A stretch of 17,236 nt of DNA. Origin: Clostridiales bacterium. GTDB lineage: Bacteria > Bacillota > Clostridia > Oscillospirales > Oscillospiraceae. Every line of letters starts with the position of its first letter. The first letter of the stretch is position 1. The notes under the pieces are model-generated. The model did not search any database. It saw nothing but the letters and a program-made list of their open reading frames with translations, and was not told where the DNA came from. A program made the position numbers and the translations under genes. The stretch is taken from assembly GCA_003525905.1 (NCBI GenBank), contig DQIA01000043.1:3652-20887 (forward strand), in the 5' to 3' direction. This document shows positions 15,888 through 17,236 of the stretch, one piece after another.

Positions 15888-16709
15888 ATGCCGAATCTGA
15901 TCGAGATCACCGAATTTTCCGCCCCGGAGCTGGATGTCTACGCCCGCCTGTCCGAGGTGCAGCTCCGCAGCCGGCAGGACCCGTCGCAGGCCCTGTTCAT
16001 CGCGGAGAGCCCCCTCGTCATCGGACGCGCGCTCGACGCGGGCTGTGTGCCCGTGTCCGCCCTGATGGACGGCAGCCACGTTTCCGCCGCCGCACGGGAA
16101 ATTCTGGCCCGGCTCGGTGCGGACGTGCCCGTTTTCACGGCGGCGGATGCCGTGCTCACGCAGCTGACGGGCTTCCATCTCACGCGCGGCATGCTGTGCG
16201 CCATGCGCCGCCCGGCTCTGCCGGAGGCCGCGGCCCTGTGCAGGGCTGCCCGGCGGGTCGTCGTGCTTGAAAACGTGATGAACCCGACGAACCTCGGCGC
16301 GATCTTCCGCTCCGCCGCCGCGCTCAATATGGATGCCGTCCTGCTGACGGAGGCCGGGAGCGACCCCCTCTACCGCCGCGCCGTCCGCGTGAGCATGGGC
16401 ACGGTGTTCCAGATCCCGTGGACGTATCTCCCGGACGGGTGGCCGGAGCCCTCGATGGGCTGGCTGCGCGCGCAGGGCTTCCGCACGGTGGCCATGGCGC
16501 TGCGCGACGATTCCGTTCCCCTGAACGACCCGCGCCTGCTGGCGGAGGAGCGCCTTGCCATCGTCCTCGGCACGGAGGGCGACGGCCTTGCGCAGGCAAC
16601 AATCGACGCCTGCGATTACACGGTCCGCATCCCCATGTCCCATGGGGTGGATTCTTTGAATGTGGCTGCGGCAAGCGCAGTCGCGTTTTACCAGCTTGGG
16701 CTGCAATAG
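15888..16709 (+). CDS. SpoU/TrmH-family RNA 2'-O-methyltransferase
   Basis: The enzyme transfers a methyl group from S-adenosylmethionine to a ribose 2'-OH in tRNA or rRNA. The 273-residue product has an N-terminal substrate-binding segment (about 1-110) and the knotted SPOUT catalytic domain: motif 1 NPTNLGAIFRSA (132-143), motif 2 IVLGTEGDGL (225-234), motif 3 IPMSHGVDSLNVAAASAVA (248-266). The motif 1 asparagine and arginine and the motif 3 serine and asparagine are present. The start ATG 15888 follows GGAGAG at 9 bases. The exact RNA target (rRNA, as for RlmB, or tRNA) is not readable. It precedes the PstA-like gene by 24 bases and probably shares a transcript. Confidence 0.92.
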   Translation: MPNLIEITEFSAPELDVYARLSEVQLRSRQDPSQALFIAESPLVIGRALDAGCVPVSALMDGSHVSAAAREILARLGADVPVFTAADAVLTQLTGFHLTRGMLCAMRRPALPEAAALCRAARRVVVLENVMNPTNLGAIFRSAAALNMDAVLLTEAGSDPLYRRAVRVSMGTVFQIPWTYLPDGWPEPSMGWLRAQGFRTVAMALRDDSVPLNDPRLLAEERLAIVLGTEGDGLAQATIDACDYTVRIPMSHGVDSLNVAAASAVAFYQLGLQ

Positions 16710-16733
16710 CCCCGCATCGAAAAGGAGGTTTCC

Positions 16734-17087
16734 ATGATGCAACAGTACGATAAGATGATTCTGGCCATCCTGCAGGGCGACGACTATCACGACGCCGTCC
16801 ATTCGCTCAACGAGCACGGCTTTTATGCCACGGTGCTCAATTCGAGCGGCGGTTTCCTGAAAAAGCGCAGCGTCACGCTGATGATCGGGTTGGAGAGCGC
16901 CCGCCTGGACGAGGCGCTGGCCATCCTGAAGAAGCACGGCGAGCGCACGGAAATGCGCTATGAAGCGCCGGTGCTCTCGCCGAACATGCCGCCGATCCCG
17001 CTTTCCACCGCGCCGTTGGAGATCCCGACGCGCTGCGGCGGCGTTGTGCTGTTCGTGCTGGACGTCGCGCAGAGCGCGCGCTACTGA
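16734..17087 (+). CDS. Cyclic-di-AMP receptor, PstA/DarA (DUF970) family
   Basis: These small PII-like proteins form trimers that bind the second messenger cyclic di-AMP; their downstream partners are still largely unknown. The 117-residue product is close to the family length (about 110) and shows the familiar segments: an MILAILQGDD beginning, L..HGFYATVLNSSGGFL (about 28-43, binding loop), SVTLMIGLE, and the end GGVVLFVLDV. Two ATGs at 16734 and 16737 follow AAAGGAGG (16721-16728) at 5 and 8 bases; either may be used. It is followed after 2 bases by a pseudouridine synthase gene. Confidence 0.88.
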   Translation: MMQQYDKMILAILQGDDYHDAVHSLNEHGFYATVLNSSGGFLKKRSVTLMIGLESARLDEALAILKKHGERTEMRYEAPVLSPNMPPIPLSTAPLEIPTRCGGVVLFVLDVAQSARY

Positions 17088-17089
17088 GC

Positions 17090-17236
17090 ATGGAGCTTCG
17101 CTGCACGGCGGAGCGGGAGACGCGCCTGCTGTCGATCCTGCGGCGGGAGCTGCAGCTTTCGTCCACGCTCGTGCGGCGGCTGAAATACTGCGGCGCCTAC
17201 ACCGTCAACGGCGAGCCTGCCCACACGGACCGGCCC
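17090..17236 (+). CDS. RluA/RluD-type pseudouridine synthase, N-terminal fragment
   Basis: ATG 17090 opens a frame that runs off the end of the window after 49 codons. The visible part reads ...ELQLSSTLVRRLKYCGAYTVNGEP, the pattern of the S4 RNA-binding domain that begins RluA/RluD-type synthases (rRNA or tRNA uridine isomerisation). The start lies 2 bases after the c-di-AMP receptor gene, implying translational coupling. The catalytic domain is beyond the window, so the assignment rests on the S4 pattern and position. Confidence 0.7.
   Translation, partial: MELRCTAERETRLLSILRRELQLSSTLVRRLKYCGAYTVNGEPAHTDRP

Overview
The window reads as a chromosomal segment from a high-GC, Gram-positive anaerobe of the class Clostridia, most like the gut Oscillospiraceae. 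The evidence is a heptacistron-free class I heat-shock operon (hrcA-grpE-dnaK-dnaJ) behind a perfect CIRCE operator, strong AGGAGG-type ribosome binding sites, Gram-positive lipoprotein signals, a cyclic-di-AMP receptor of the PstA/DarA type and a short Gram-positive-type DnaK. Genus assignment is inference; there is no rRNA or tRNA gene here.

Layout: 1-690 is a gene-free block of interspersed palindromic repeats. 675-5714 is the heat-shock operon with sigma-A promoter, CIRCE, four genes, a fold-back repeat element and an intrinsic terminator. 5729-6551 holds pnuC (nicotinamide riboside uptake) with its terminator. 6560-8406 holds a promoter, a short leader ORF, a hairpin and a half-size ABC exporter. 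8414-10016 (minus strand) is metY (O-acetylhomoserine sulfhydrylase) behind a structured leader that carries a 28-codon ORF and an intrinsic terminator. 10091-12858 is a visibly AT-richer pair of unknown exported proteins (a secreted protein and a lipoprotein) bracketed by repeat arrays in opposite orientation. 12880-15247 (minus strand) is a complete polar amino acid ABC importer operon (binding lipoprotein, permease, ATPase). 15338-15752 is another repeat array. 15828-17236 is an operon of a SpoU/TrmH-type RNA methyltransferase, a PstA-like c-di-AMP receptor and the start of an RluA/RluD-type pseudouridine synthase.

How the genes work together: HrcA represses its own operon through CIRCE, and GrpE, DnaK and DnaJ form the Hsp70 folding cycle. 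The importer trio forms one transporter. The other units look like independent transcription units. 

The most interesting material is regulatory and repetitive rather than enzymatic: (a) a modular family of three palindromic repeat types (called A, B and C here) that builds mirror-symmetric arrays in four intergenic regions, one of which appears split around the exported-protein gene pair; (b) a candidate transcription attenuator upstream of metY with a leader peptide and a mutually exclusive antiterminator pairing; (c) a leader peptide plus hairpin in front of the ABC exporter; (d) a fold-back element with terminal inverted repeats directly after dnaJ. No CRISPR array, tRNA, rRNA or transposase gene was seen.
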